This document shows, one piece after another, positions 13,649 through 21,718 of a stretch of DNA of 64,000 bases. The translations under genes and the position numbers were made by a program. Source of the stretch: JANWXD01 sp035575135 (GTDB taxonomy: Bacteria; Acidobacteriota; Terriglobia; Bryobacterales; Bryobacteraceae); contig DATLYE010000043.1 in the NCBI GenBank assembly GCA_035575135.1, positions 5,384 to 69,383 on the forward strand. The letters run 5' to 3'. Position 1 is the first letter of the stretch, and each line of letters begins with the position of its first letter. The notes beneath the pieces were generated by a model. It was given only the letters and a program-made list of their open reading frames with translations, was not told the origin of the DNA and did not search any database.

Positions 13649-14658
13649 AGCTGGCCATGCTGGCGCCCATCGCGTGGCGCACTCCCCCGAGGCATTACGG
13701 TCCCTGGGAGCAGGTGGTTTCGCTGCTGACCGAAGGCCTGGTTCGCCGCGGCGTGGACGTCACCCTGTTCGCCACGGCGGACTCGGTCACTTCGGCCCGC
13801 CTGGTGGCCGTCTGCCCGCGGGGCTACGAGGAGGATCCGGAGCTGGATGCCAAGGTATGGGAATGCCTGCACATCTCCGAGGTCTTCGAACGGGCGCACG
13901 AGTTCGACCTCATCCACAACCACTTTGATTTCCTGCCACTGACTTACTCCGCACTGGTTTCCACACCCGTGGTGACCACGATTCACGGTTTCTCCTCCCC
14001 CAAGATTCTTCCGGTTTACCGGAAATATGATGGCCGCGTGTTCTATGTCTCCATCAGCGACGCCGACCGCGCTCCGGATCTCACATACATCGCCACCGTG
14101 TATCACGGGATTGATCTGAGCATGTTCACCTTCCGCGAGCAGCCGGAAGATTATCTGCTCTTTTTCGGGCGCATCCACCCGGACAAGGGCACTGCGGAAG
14201 CCATCGAGATTGCGCGGCGCGCCGGCAAGCGCCTGCTGATGGCGGGCATCATTCAGGATCGCGGGTACTGGGAGCGGGAGGTGGCGCCACACGTGGATGG
14301 CGACCGTGTCCAGTACCTGGGGAGCGCCGGCCCGCAACTGCGGGACCGGCTGCTCGGAGGCGCTCTGGCGCTTCTCCATCCCATACGGTTCGCGGAACCC
14401 TTCGGCCTGTCGGTGGTGGAGGCCATGGCGTGCGGCACGCCGGTGATCGCCTTCCGGCGCGGGTCCATGCCGGAGCTCCTGCGGGACGGAGAGACGGGTT
14501 TCCTCGTTTCCGGAGTGGAGGAGGCCGCGGAGGCCGTCAAGCGGATTCCTTCCCTCGACCGCAGGCGCTGCCGCCGGGAGGCCGAGGGGCGTTTTTCGAG
14601 CGAGCGCATGGTGGAGGACTACCTGCGCGTATACCGAAAAATTCTCGGGCAGCCATGA
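13645..14658 (+). CDS. GT4 family glycosyltransferase
   Basis: A 337-residue GT4 enzyme with the classical pattern: LAMLAPIAWRTPPRHYGPWE at the start, IHGFSSPKI and YHGID in the middle, FGRIHPDKGT near residue 173 and EPFGLSVVEAMACGTPVI near 252, the retaining GT4 E-X7-E donor site. The GTG at 13645 overlaps the GH130 stop (GTGA) and has GGAG 10 bases upstream; the reading frame stays open far upstream but that part is only a shadow of the GH130 gene. It probably adds hexose from a nucleotide sugar to the cluster's glycan. No membrane segment. Confidence 0.87.
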   Translation: MKLAMLAPIAWRTPPRHYGPWEQVVSLLTEGLVRRGVDVTLFATADSVTSARLVAVCPRGYEEDPELDAKVWECLHISEVFERAHEFDLIHNHFDFLPLTYSALVSTPVVTTIHGFSSPKILPVYRKYDGRVFYVSISDADRAPDLTYIATVYHGIDLSMFTFREQPEDYLLFFGRIHPDKGTAEAIEIARRAGKRLLMAGIIQDRGYWEREVAPHVDGDRVQYLGSAGPQLRDRLLGGALALLHPIRFAEPFGLSVVEAMACGTPVIAFRRGSMPELLRDGETGFLVSGVEEAAEAVKRIPSLDRRRCRREAEGRFSSERMVEDYLRVYRKILGQP

Positions 14659-14737
14659 AATCGCAGCCTGCGGATCGCCGCAGCGTTGTTGGGATGCCCA
14701 TCGGAAAACATGCCTGCGACGAGATCCTCGAGCCACG

Positions 14738-15673
14738 ATGAAAGATAGTCCCATCGTTCGCTACCCCGGCAATCCCATCCTGACGCCCGAGGCGGTTCCT
14801 TACCCGGTGAGCACGGTTCACAACGCGGCCGTCGTGCGGGCCTCCGGCCGCTACGTGATGCTCTTCCGCTCCCACTTGCGCAACGGCCGTTCGATTCTCG
14901 GGCTGGCGGAAAGCGACGATGGCTTCCGCTTTCAGGTGCGGCGCGAACCTTTCCTCACGCCCGCAGAAGCGCCTCCGTTTCGCGACTACGAAGAGTACGG
15001 GGTCGAAGATCCCCGCATTACGCGCATCGGCGAGACGTACTACATCACCTACAGCGCCTATTCCCGCTATGGTGTGCGCATCGGTCTCGCGGCCACGGAG
15101 GACTTTCGTTCGGTGCGCCGTCTTGCGCTAATCACCCAGGCCGACTGCCGCAACGTCGTGTTGTTTCCGGAGACTTTCGGCGGCCGCTACGCGCGGCTGG
15201 ACCGGCCCCACAGCGGCATCCTGCCGTGGTCCATCTGGATCTCTTACTCCCGCGACCTGATTTACTGGGGTGATTCCAGAGTCCTCATCCGCCCGGCGCC
15301 TTACCACTGGGACGAGATGAAAGTCGGTCCGGGAGCGCCACCTTTTCTCACCGATCAGGGCTGGCTGCACATTTATCATGGGGTGTTTCAGACCATGGCC
15401 GGGGCGGTGTATCGCCTTGGCGTGGCGCTCCATGCGCGCGAGGACCCCTCGCGGGTTCTTGGGGTGGCTGACGAGTGGATCCTCGAGCCGGAGGATCCCT
15501 GGGAACGCACCGGCTACGTCCCCAACGTGGTCTTCAGTTGCGGCGCGGTACCAGAACCGGACGGCACCGTGAAGATTTACTGGGGCGGCGCCGACACCGT
15601 CATGTGCGCGGGCACGGCTCGCATTGCCGACCTCGTGCGGCTTTGCTTGGAAAAGCCGCGCCCCGCGTTGTAA
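14738..15673 (+). CDS. GH130 glycosidase/phosphorylase, copy 2
   Basis: Second GH130 propeller, 311 residues, with GVEDPR giving the catalytic acid at Asp91. It opens YPGNPILTPEAVPYPVSTVHNA and has LDRPHSG, EMKVGPGAPPFLT and IYHGVF, closer to the canonical GH130 pattern than copy 1. The two copies are clearly diverged paralogues, not a recent duplication. It lies 79 bp after the GT4 gene with the same orientation. Probably a phosphorylase or hydrolase acting on the oligosaccharide made by the upstream transferases; the cofactor-free family needs only phosphate. Cytoplasmic. Confidence 0.88.
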   Translation: MKDSPIVRYPGNPILTPEAVPYPVSTVHNAAVVRASGRYVMLFRSHLRNGRSILGLAESDDGFRFQVRREPFLTPAEAPPFRDYEEYGVEDPRITRIGETYYITYSAYSRYGVRIGLAATEDFRSVRRLALITQADCRNVVLFPETFGGRYARLDRPHSGILPWSIWISYSRDLIYWGDSRVLIRPAPYHWDEMKVGPGAPPFLTDQGWLHIYHGVFQTMAGAVYRLGVALHAREDPSRVLGVADEWILEPEDPWERTGYVPNVVFSCGAVPEPDGTVKIYWGGADTVMCAGTARIADLVRLCLEKPRPAL

Positions 15674-15797
15674 TGTCCTCGGCGAAACCGTAGCCCTCCG
15701 CGCAAGTTGCCCCACGGCCGCGCGCTGCGGCAGGCGTGTGGAAGGGTCATTTCGCGCACTCGTTCTGGATGGCGGAGGTTTCCACGAGGCTTCCGCG

Positions 15798-15813
15798 TGG
15801 CACGCAGCGTGCT
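15798..15813 (+). promoter_or_regulatory. Candidate sigma-54 (-24/-12) promoter
   Basis: TGGCACGCAGCGTGCT matches the sigma-54 pattern TGGCAC-N5-TTGC with one change at the first T of the -12 element, and keeps the required GG-N10-GC spacing. Transcription would start near 15824, about 45 bases before the GTG of the acyl-CoA synthetase gene. The remaining part of the 195-bp gap shows nothing else. Confidence 0.5.
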
Positions 15814-15868
15814 AGCCTTCTGAGATACAGGGGAGAACAATCCGTATGGAGGCTGCCGGGGAGGAAAC

Positions 15869-18616
15869 GTGAAAAAGCTGAAACGACTTGGTTCGGAAGC
15901 CGGGATCCTCCACGACCGCCGTACGCCTCTGGATGTCTTCTTCTCTCCGGAAAGCGTGGCCGTGATCGGCGCCACGGAAACGCCGGGCAGCGTGGGGCGG
16001 ACGGTGCTCTGGAACCTCATCTCGACACCCTTCGGCGGAACCGTCTTTCCGGTCAACCCGCGGCGCAGCAGCGTGCTGGGAATCAAGGCCTATCCGCGCA
16101 TCGGAGCCGTTCCCGAGGCGGTGGATCTGGCCGTAGTCGTCACGCCCGCACCGACGGTGCCGGGCATCATCCGCGAGTGCGTCGAGGCCGGAGTCAAAGG
16201 CGCGATCGTGATCTCCGCCGGTTTTAAGGAACTTGGGCCGGAAGGTGCGGAACTGGAACGGCAACTCCTCGAGGAGGCCCGCAAGGGCCCCATGCGGATC
16301 ATCGGGCCCAACTGCCTGGGGGTGATGTGCCCGCCTACGGGCTTGAACGCCACCTTCGCCAAGGGCATCGCGCGCTCGGGCACCGTGGGCTTCATCAGCC
16401 AGAGCGGTGCGCTCTGCACGGCGGTGTTGGACTGGAGCTTTCAGGAACTGGTGGGCTTCAGTGCGTTTATCTCCATCGGCTCGATGGCGGACGTGGGCTG
16501 GGGAGACTTGATTGACTATCTCGGCGATGATCCGCGCACGCGTAGCATCCTGCTCTACATGGAATCGGTGGGAGACGCCCGCTCATTTCTTTCGGCAGCC
16601 CGCGAGGTAGCCCTGCACAAGCCCATCATCGTCATCAAGGCGGGGCGTACCTCGGCCGGCGGCAAGGCGGCAGCCTCCCATACCGGTGCGCTGACCGGGA
16701 GCGACGACGTGCTGGATGCCGCCTTCCGCCGCAGCGGCGTCCTCCGCGTCTCCAACATCTCTGAGCTGTTCTACATGGCGGAGGTGCTTGCCAAGCAGCC
16801 CCGGCCGAAAGGACCGCGACTGACCATCATCACCAACGCCGGCGGACCCGCCGTGCTCGCTACGGACGCCTTGATCACCAGCGGCGGCGAACTCGCCGAC
16901 CTGTCCCCGGAAACGATCGAAGCGCTCAACCAGATCCTGCCCCGGCACTGGAGCCGCGGCAATCCCATTGACATCCTGGGCGACGCCGGACCGGAGCGCT
17001 ACGCGAAGGCGCTCGAGATTGCCGCCAAAGATCCTTCAAGCGACGGGCTGCTGGTGGTGCTGACCCCGCAGGCGATGACCGATCCGACCCAGACCGCCGA
17101 GCATCTCAAACCCTATGCCCGCCTCGACGACAAACCCGTGCTCGCCAGCTGGATGGGCGGCCCCGAAGTGGCCGCGGGGGAACGGATCCTGAATGCGGCG
17201 AACATCCCGACGTTTCCGTATCCGGACACCGCCGCGCGCATGTTTCACTACATGTGGCGCTACACCTACAACCTCCAGAGCATTTACGAAACGCCGGTCT
17301 TCAGCGCGGCGCTCGAGGACGGGGCCGGGGCGCTTGCTGAGGCGGCGCAGATCCTCGAGCGCGTTCGCGCCTCCGGGCGAACCTTGCTCACCGAGTACGA
17401 ATCCAAACAACTGCTGCGGCTCTACCGGATTCCCACGGTTGACACGCGCCTGGCGGCCGGCGAAGACGAGGCGGTCGAGGCCGCCGAGAGCATCGGCTAC
17501 CCCGTGGTGCTCAAGCTCCATTCCGAGACCATCACCCATAAGACCGATGTCGGCGGCGTTCACCTCGACCTCCGCGACGAAGCCGCCGTGCGCGCGGCCT
17601 TTCGCGCTATCGAAGCTTCGGTGCGCGACAAAGCAGGCGAGGGCCATTTCCTCGGCGTCACGGTCCAGCCCATGGTGCGGCTGGACGGCTACGAACTGAT
17701 CATCGGCTCCTCGATAGACCCGCAGTTCGGCCCCGTGATCCTGTTCGGTCTGGGCGGGCAGCTCGTCGAAGTCTTTCGCGACCGCGCCCTCGCGCTTCCT
17801 CCGCTCACCACGACCCTGGCCCGGCGCATGATGGAACAGACCCGGATTTACGAGGCCCTCAAAGGGGTGCGCGGCCGCAAGGCGGTGGATCTGGCCGCCC
17901 TGGAGCAGCTCCTGGTCTGCTTCAGCCGGCTCGTGGTCGAGCAGCCCTGGGTAAAAGAAATAGACATCAACCCGCTGCTGGCCTCCCCCGACGGCCTGGT
18001 GGCGCTCGATGCCCGTGTCGTGCTTCACGATCCGGCGGCGCGGGAGGAGGAACTTCCCAGACCCGCCATCCGCCCCTACCCGGTCCGGTACGTGTCCGAC
18101 TGGACGCTCAAAGACGGTACCCCGGTCGTGATCCGTCCTATCCGCCCCGAGGATGAGCCGCTCATGGTCAAGTTCCACCAAACGCTCTCTGACCGCACGG
18201 TCTACCTGCGCTACCTCCATATGCTGAAGCTCAGCCAGCGGGTGGCTCACGAGCGGCTGGTCCGCATCTGCTTCATTGACTACGCGCGCGAGATGGCCTT
18301 GGTGGCGGAACACCGCGATCCGGGGACCGGCGAGCGGCGCATTCTGGGCGTCGGGCGGCTCCGCAAGCTGCACGGCGCGCCGGAGGCGGAATTCGCGGTG
18401 CTCGTCACGGATGAATACCAGGGTCGCGGCTTAGGTATCGAACTGACGCGGCGCCTGATTCAGATCGCGCGGGACGAGCAGCTGGAACGGGTTGTCGGCG
18501 ATGTGCTGCCCGACAACGTCAATATGCTGCGGATCTGCGAAAAACTGGGCTTCCGGATTCACGGCTCCATCGAGGATCCCGTGCTCAAGGTGGAATTGCC
18601 GCTGCCGGCGGCCTGA
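15869..18616 (+). CDS. ADP-forming acyl-CoA synthetase fused to GNAT acetyltransferase (Pat/YfiQ-like)
   Basis: A 915-residue fusion. A CoA-binding domain comes first (about 20-115, SVAVIGATETPGSVGR). A succinyl-CoA-ligase-like domain follows with His271 in AAASHTGALTG, the phospho-His position of ADP-forming acetyl-CoA synthetases. An ATP-grasp domain spans about 475-690 (LKLHSETITHKTDVGGVH), and a C-terminal GNAT domain about 735-910 (DEYQGRGLGIELTRR). Proteins of this architecture are either ADP-forming acetate-CoA ligases or, when the ligase half is dead, protein lysine acetyltransferases. The intact His271 suggests the ligase could be active. The GTG start has GGGAGG 6 bases upstream. 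Confidence 0.88.
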   Translation: MKKLKRLGSEAGILHDRRTPLDVFFSPESVAVIGATETPGSVGRTVLWNLISTPFGGTVFPVNPRRSSVLGIKAYPRIGAVPEAVDLAVVVTPAPTVPGIIRECVEAGVKGAIVISAGFKELGPEGAELERQLLEEARKGPMRIIGPNCLGVMCPPTGLNATFAKGIARSGTVGFISQSGALCTAVLDWSFQELVGFSAFISIGSMADVGWGDLIDYLGDDPRTRSILLYMESVGDARSFLSAAREVALHKPIIVIKAGRTSAGGKAAASHTGALTGSDDVLDAAFRRSGVLRVSNISELFYMAEVLAKQPRPKGPRLTIITNAGGPAVLATDALITSGGELADLSPETIEALNQILPRHWSRGNPIDILGDAGPERYAKALEIAAKDPSSDGLLVVLTPQAMTDPTQTAEHLKPYARLDDKPVLASWMGGPEVAAGERILNAANIPTFPYPDTAARMFHYMWRYTYNLQSIYETPVFSAALEDGAGALAEAAQILERVRASGRTLLTEYESKQLLRLYRIPTVDTRLAAGEDEAVEAAESIGYPVVLKLHSETITHKTDVGGVHLDLRDEAAVRAAFRAIEASVRDKAGEGHFLGVTVQPMVRLDGYELIIGSSIDPQFGPVILFGLGGQLVEVFRDRALALPPLTTTLARRMMEQTRIYEALKGVRGRKAVDLAALEQLLVCFSRLVVEQPWVKEIDINPLLASPDGLVALDARVVLHDPAAREEELPRPAIRPYPVRYVSDWTLKDGTPVVIRPIRPEDEPLMVKFHQTLSDRTVYLRYLHMLKLSQRVAHERLVRICFIDYAREMALVAEHRDPGTGERRILGVGRLRKLHGAPEAEFAVLVTDEYQGRGLGIELTRRLIQIARDEQLERVVGDVLPDNVNMLRICEKLGFRIHGSIEDPVLKVELPLPAA

Positions 18617-18667
18617 GCAGTCGCGCAGTCCGAGGGCCTCCGCCGCAGGCGCGCCACAGGTCCCCGG

Positions 18668-18696
18668 TTGACCGGCCTGTCGGATTCCCGTACGAT
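18668..18696 (+). promoter_or_regulatory. Sigma-70-like promoter of the MerR gene
   Basis: TTGACC (18668-18673), a 17-base spacer and TACGAT (18691-18696). Transcription would begin at 18702-18703, on or next to the ATG at 18702, so the messenger is either leaderless or uses the ATG at 18720. Confidence 0.55.
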
Positions 18697-18701
18697 GACG
18701 A

Positions 18702-19109
18702 ATGTCTGTGCGAAGCGGGATGGGCCAGTTGGCGCTCGGCGACGATCTTCCCCAAATTCCGAACAAGCTGTACTTCCGCATCGGCGAAGTCAGCCGGATT
18801 GTGGGCGTCCCCGCTTCCGTGCTGCGCTATTGGGAGACCGAGTTTCCTTCGCTGGCGCCGAAGAAGTCGGGCAAGGGCCACCGCCTCTACCGCCGCAAGG
18901 ACATCGAGCTGCTGCTCGAGGTCAAGCGGCTGCTCTATCAGGAACGCTACACCATCGAGGGCGCGCGCAGGCGGCTGGAGAGCCGCACGAAAAGCCGTGC
19001 CCGCAAGCAAGCTCTCCCTCAGGCGCAGTCGGCGTTGTTCGGCGCCTCGCCCGCTTTGCTCGAGGAGGTCCGCCGCGAACTTCAGGCCATCCTCGAGCTG
19101 CTGAAGTGA
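18702..19109 (+). CDS. MerR family transcriptional regulator
   Basis: A DNA-binding regulator of 135 residues. The MerR winged helix begins YFRIGEVSRIVGVPASVLRYWE, here read as two adjoining segments, and continues to RLYRRKDIELLLEVKRLL; a basic linker (ESRTKSRARK) and a short C-terminal helix (LLEEVRRELQAILELL) follow. There is no long effector domain and no metal-binding Cys, as in the short MerR-type regulators often annotated as HspR- or MlrA-like. The start may instead be the ATG at 18720, given the promoter position. The target is unknown; it sits alone between a CoA-ligase fusion and a secreted bicupin gene. Confidence 0.85.
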   Translation: MSVRSGMGQLALGDDLPQIPNKLYFRIGEVSRIVGVPASVLRYWETEFPSLAPKKSGKGHRLYRRKDIELLLEVKRLLYQERYTIEGARRRLESRTKSRARKQALPQAQSALFGASPALLEEVRRELQAILELLK

Positions 19110-19164
19110 CCTCCCGCCGTGCTAGAATCCTGAAATCCCATTGCACGGACGAGGAGGTGCTGGC

Positions 19165-20100
19165 ATGCGAATGGCCTTGTTGATGTTGACGGCGGCCTGG
19201 GCCTGGCCGGCTTTGTTGAGGGCGCAGGGTCCTGCCCGCACCGAAGAGCCCTCCTGGGCGCCAAAACCGGTCCAACCGGTGCCCTACACGCCGCCCCACA
19301 GGCCGCACACCCGGCTTGCGGAGCTCAAAGCGCGCCACGCCGGGGAGAAGAACTGGCGCGAAGTGGTCGTGGACGACGACCATCTGCGCGCGGAGTACGT
19401 CTACGCCTCCCCCGGCACTAAGGTTTCGCGCCGCTTTCATCCCGACACGCGGGCCTGGTGGATCGTCATGGACGGCGAGGTCCGCTTCGACATCGAAGGA
19501 CAATCCCCCGTGGTGGCGCGCAAAGGCTCCATCGTTCAAGTGCCGATGCAGACCATTTACTCTCTCGAGACGGTGGGCGAGCAGCCTTCGCTCTATTTCC
19601 AGGTGGGCATCGCCAAGGCCAAGACGTTTTACCCGCGCGACGTAGAGCCGCCGCAACTGCCCGGCTTCACGTGGCTGCCCGTCGTGCTCAACCGCAAGCC
19701 CGGGCCCTACGACCGGGGCAACCAGCCGCACCTCAACCTCTACGAGCTTGCCGAACGGCCCGAGTACAAGGGCCGCAACTTCGTCCATCGCGCCGTGCAC
19801 GACGACCGGGCCGTGGCCAACATCATCTACGGCTACGAAAAGCTCTTGCCGCCGTTGGACCCCAACAACCGGGGGCACTACCATCCCGAATGCGCCGAGT
19901 TCTGGCTGGTGATGGCCGGGCAGATCCGCTACCCCATCGAGAACGTGGGCGTCATCATTGCCGAGGAAGGCGACGTGGTCTATGTGCCTCCCTTCACCTT
20001 TCACGCACCGCGGTTTCACGGGCCCGGCCCCTCATGCCGGCTGGCGATGAACGGCTATCCGAACATCGCCCACGTCTACGACTCGGCTCGCCCCCACTGA
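19165..20100 (+). CDS. Secreted bicupin protein
   Basis: A 311-residue exported protein: signal peptide MRMALLMLTAAWAWPALLRA, a Pro-rich linker, then two cupin domains. The first has RFHPDTRAWWIVMDGEVRF, the second GHYHPECAEFWLVMAGQIRY, and both show the cupin His-X-His/Glu-type spacing needed for metal binding. Each domain ends with a VPP/VPM core strand motif. The ATG at 19165 was chosen because GAGGAGG lies 7 bases upstream; an earlier in-frame start lacks one. The enzymatic role is unknown: dioxygenase, isomerase or lyase of the extracytoplasmic space are options. A TAGAAT at 19123-19128 is a possible -10 element. Confidence 0.8.
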   Translation: MRMALLMLTAAWAWPALLRAQGPARTEEPSWAPKPVQPVPYTPPHRPHTRLAELKARHAGEKNWREVVVDDDHLRAEYVYASPGTKVSRRFHPDTRAWWIVMDGEVRFDIEGQSPVVARKGSIVQVPMQTIYSLETVGEQPSLYFQVGIAKAKTFYPRDVEPPQLPGFTWLPVVLNRKPGPYDRGNQPHLNLYELAERPEYKGRNFVHRAVHDDRAVANIIYGYEKLLPPLDPNNRGHYHPECAEFWLVMAGQIRYPIENVGVIIAEEGDVVYVPPFTFHAPRFHGPGPSCRLAMNGYPNIAHVYDSARPH

Positions 20101-20110
20101 GGCGGCTTTT

Positions 20111-20803
20111 TTACGTGGCCGGCTCGCCGGCGCGCCGCACTTGTTCGAGCAACTGCCGCGCCGCCAGCTGGCCGGCGCTTTTCTTGGAGGGCGCTTCGGC
20201 CCGCGCCGCCCACTGCTGGCCGATGCGGACTTCCACCGTGAACCAGCGGTCATGTGCCGGCCCGCGTTCCGCGACGGTGAAGTACTTCGGGACCGGCAAC
20301 CCGCGGGCTTGAGCCAGCTCCTGTAGCGCGCCCTTGTAATCGGGGACCGGTTCGGCCTCCGGCAGCCGGGCCGCGATGTGTTCGTCAACGAACCGCCGGG
20401 CCGCTTCGATGCCTCCATCCAGGTAGAGCGCCGCGATCACCGCTTCCAGCGCATCGGCCAGAAGAGCCTTCTTGCTGCGGCCGCCGGTGCGTTCCTCACC
20501 GCGCCCGAGCAACAGATACTTGCCCAACTCGAGCCGGCAGGCCACCTCGTAGAGATGGGCGGCGCTCACCAGCCGGGCGCGGAGTTTCGAGAGCCGTCCT
20601 TCCGGCAGTTCGGGCCGGAAGCGCACCAAGGCTTCGCTGACCAGAAATCCCAGAACGGCGTCGCCGAGAAACTCCAGCTGCTCGTTGTGACCGCCGCCCT
20701 TCTCGAAAACATGGGAACGATGCGTGAGGGCCTGCCGCAGCAGACCGCGGTCACGAAAGCGGTGGCCGAGTGCGTTCTCGAGAAGCGCCAGCTCCTCCGG
20801 CAT
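20111..20803 (-). CDS. rnc: Ribonuclease III
   Basis: Cleaves double-stranded RNA in rRNA and mRNA maturation. It is 230 residues: an N-terminal RNase III domain with the signature NEQLEFLGDAVLGF (acidic Glu41, Glu44, Asp48) and the second acidic patch in ADALEAVIAALYLDGG, then a C-terminal dsRNA-binding domain (about 155-225, DYKGALQELAQARG and SKKSAGQLAARQLL). Full length with all catalytic acids present. It is the last gene of a minus-strand run (HEAT, TonB receptor, two TPR genes), 26 bp after its upstream neighbour. It converges with the bicupin gene 10 bp away. Confidence 0.97.
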   Translation of the reverse strand: MPEELALLENALGHRFRDRGLLRQALTHRSHVFEKGGGHNEQLEFLGDAVLGFLVSEALVRFRPELPEGRLSKLRARLVSAAHLYEVACRLELGKYLLLGRGEERTGGRSKKALLADALEAVIAALYLDGGIEAARRFVDEHIAARLPEAEPVPDYKGALQELAQARGLPVPKYFTVAERGPAHDRWFTVEVRIGQQWAARAEAPSKKSAGQLAARQLLEQVRRAGEPAT

Positions 20804-20829
20804 CGCCGGACGTGAAACTGTGGCCGGTC

Positions 20830-21669
20830 TCAGGGTTGCGGTTTCGGCTCCGCGGGAGCCGGAGGCGCTGCCACAGCCCCCGCGCCTTTGGCTTGCAGGG
20901 CCCGGGCGCGCTCGGCCTGCGCCACCTGGCGGATCTGCGGGTGGGCCTGCGGATCGTTCATCACCTTGTCAAGAACGGCGATCGCCTCGTCGTACTTGCC
21001 CACCTTATTGTAGGTGGCTCCGAGGCGCACGAACGTGGCCGGATCCTGATTGGCGGCCGTCTCGATCGAGGCTTTGAACTTGGCGATGGCGTCATCGTAG
21101 TTTTTGCGCGCCAGAGCCGCCAGCGCCAGCGTCTCGAGCGCCTGCGAGTTCAGATCCCTCTTGGCCGCCTGCCATTGCTCCTCAGTGATCTGCGGATTGG
21201 GACGGGGCGCCTTCTGGATGAGCTCCTGCGCCGTCCGCACGTATTTTTCGACGCGCGCCAGCTTCTCCTCGCGGTCCAGGTCGAACTCGCGCGTCCGCTG
21301 CGCGATGGCGTTGGCCAGCATCAGCATGGCCATGTAATGGTTCGGGTCCGCCTCCAGCGTCTGCTCCGCATAGAGGATCATGTTGTCAATATCGTTCTTC
21401 TGCTGGTAGGAGACGGCGATGAAATGCAAGGCCGTGGCCTTGAACTCCGTGTCCGCGAATTTCTGGATCAGCTCCTGTGCCGCTTTGATCCGGCTGTCGG
21501 GGTCCGGAGCCTGGAACATGGCCATGAGGGCCTGCCCCTCCGCCTGGGACTTGACCGTAGGTTGTTTGGCCACGGGCGTTTCCTGGGCCGTGCCCGCCGG
21601 TTGCTGGCTCCAGAGACCGGCCCCCAGGGCGGCGGCCAGCAAAACGAGACGCATTGCTTGAGACTTCAT
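20830..21669 (-). CDS. Secreted TPR protein
   Basis: A 279-residue exported protein with a signal peptide (MKSQAMRLVLLAAALGAGLW) and a mature Gln/Pro-rich start followed by TPR-type helix pairs across about 45-255 (KATALHFIAVSYQQKNDIDN, SQALETLALAALARKNYDDA, VRLGATYNKVGKYDEAIAVL). It ends in a Pro/Ala tail (APPAPAEPKPQP). TPR proteins mediate protein contacts; no catalytic motif is seen. The start at 21669 has GGGAG 7 bases upstream. It follows the other TPR gene by 49 bp. It probably acts in the periplasm with its neighbours, but no role can be assigned. Confidence 0.82.
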   Translation of the reverse strand: MKSQAMRLVLLAAALGAGLWSQQPAGTAQETPVAKQPTVKSQAEGQALMAMFQAPDPDSRIKAAQELIQKFADTEFKATALHFIAVSYQQKNDIDNMILYAEQTLEADPNHYMAMLMLANAIAQRTREFDLDREEKLARVEKYVRTAQELIQKAPRPNPQITEEQWQAAKRDLNSQALETLALAALARKNYDDAIAKFKASIETAANQDPATFVRLGATYNKVGKYDEAIAVLDKVMNDPQAHPQIRQVAQAERARALQAKGAGAVAAPPAPAEPKPQP

Positions 21670-21718
21670 CGGATAACTCCCTTCCGTACCCGCCTTGACA
21701 GCGGGTCTTTCCAGTATT

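Noticed and set aside
20101..20110. Terminator at the T6 run between the bicupin gene and rnc
   Set aside because: The T run is present but I could not find a stable GC stem directly before it on either strand.
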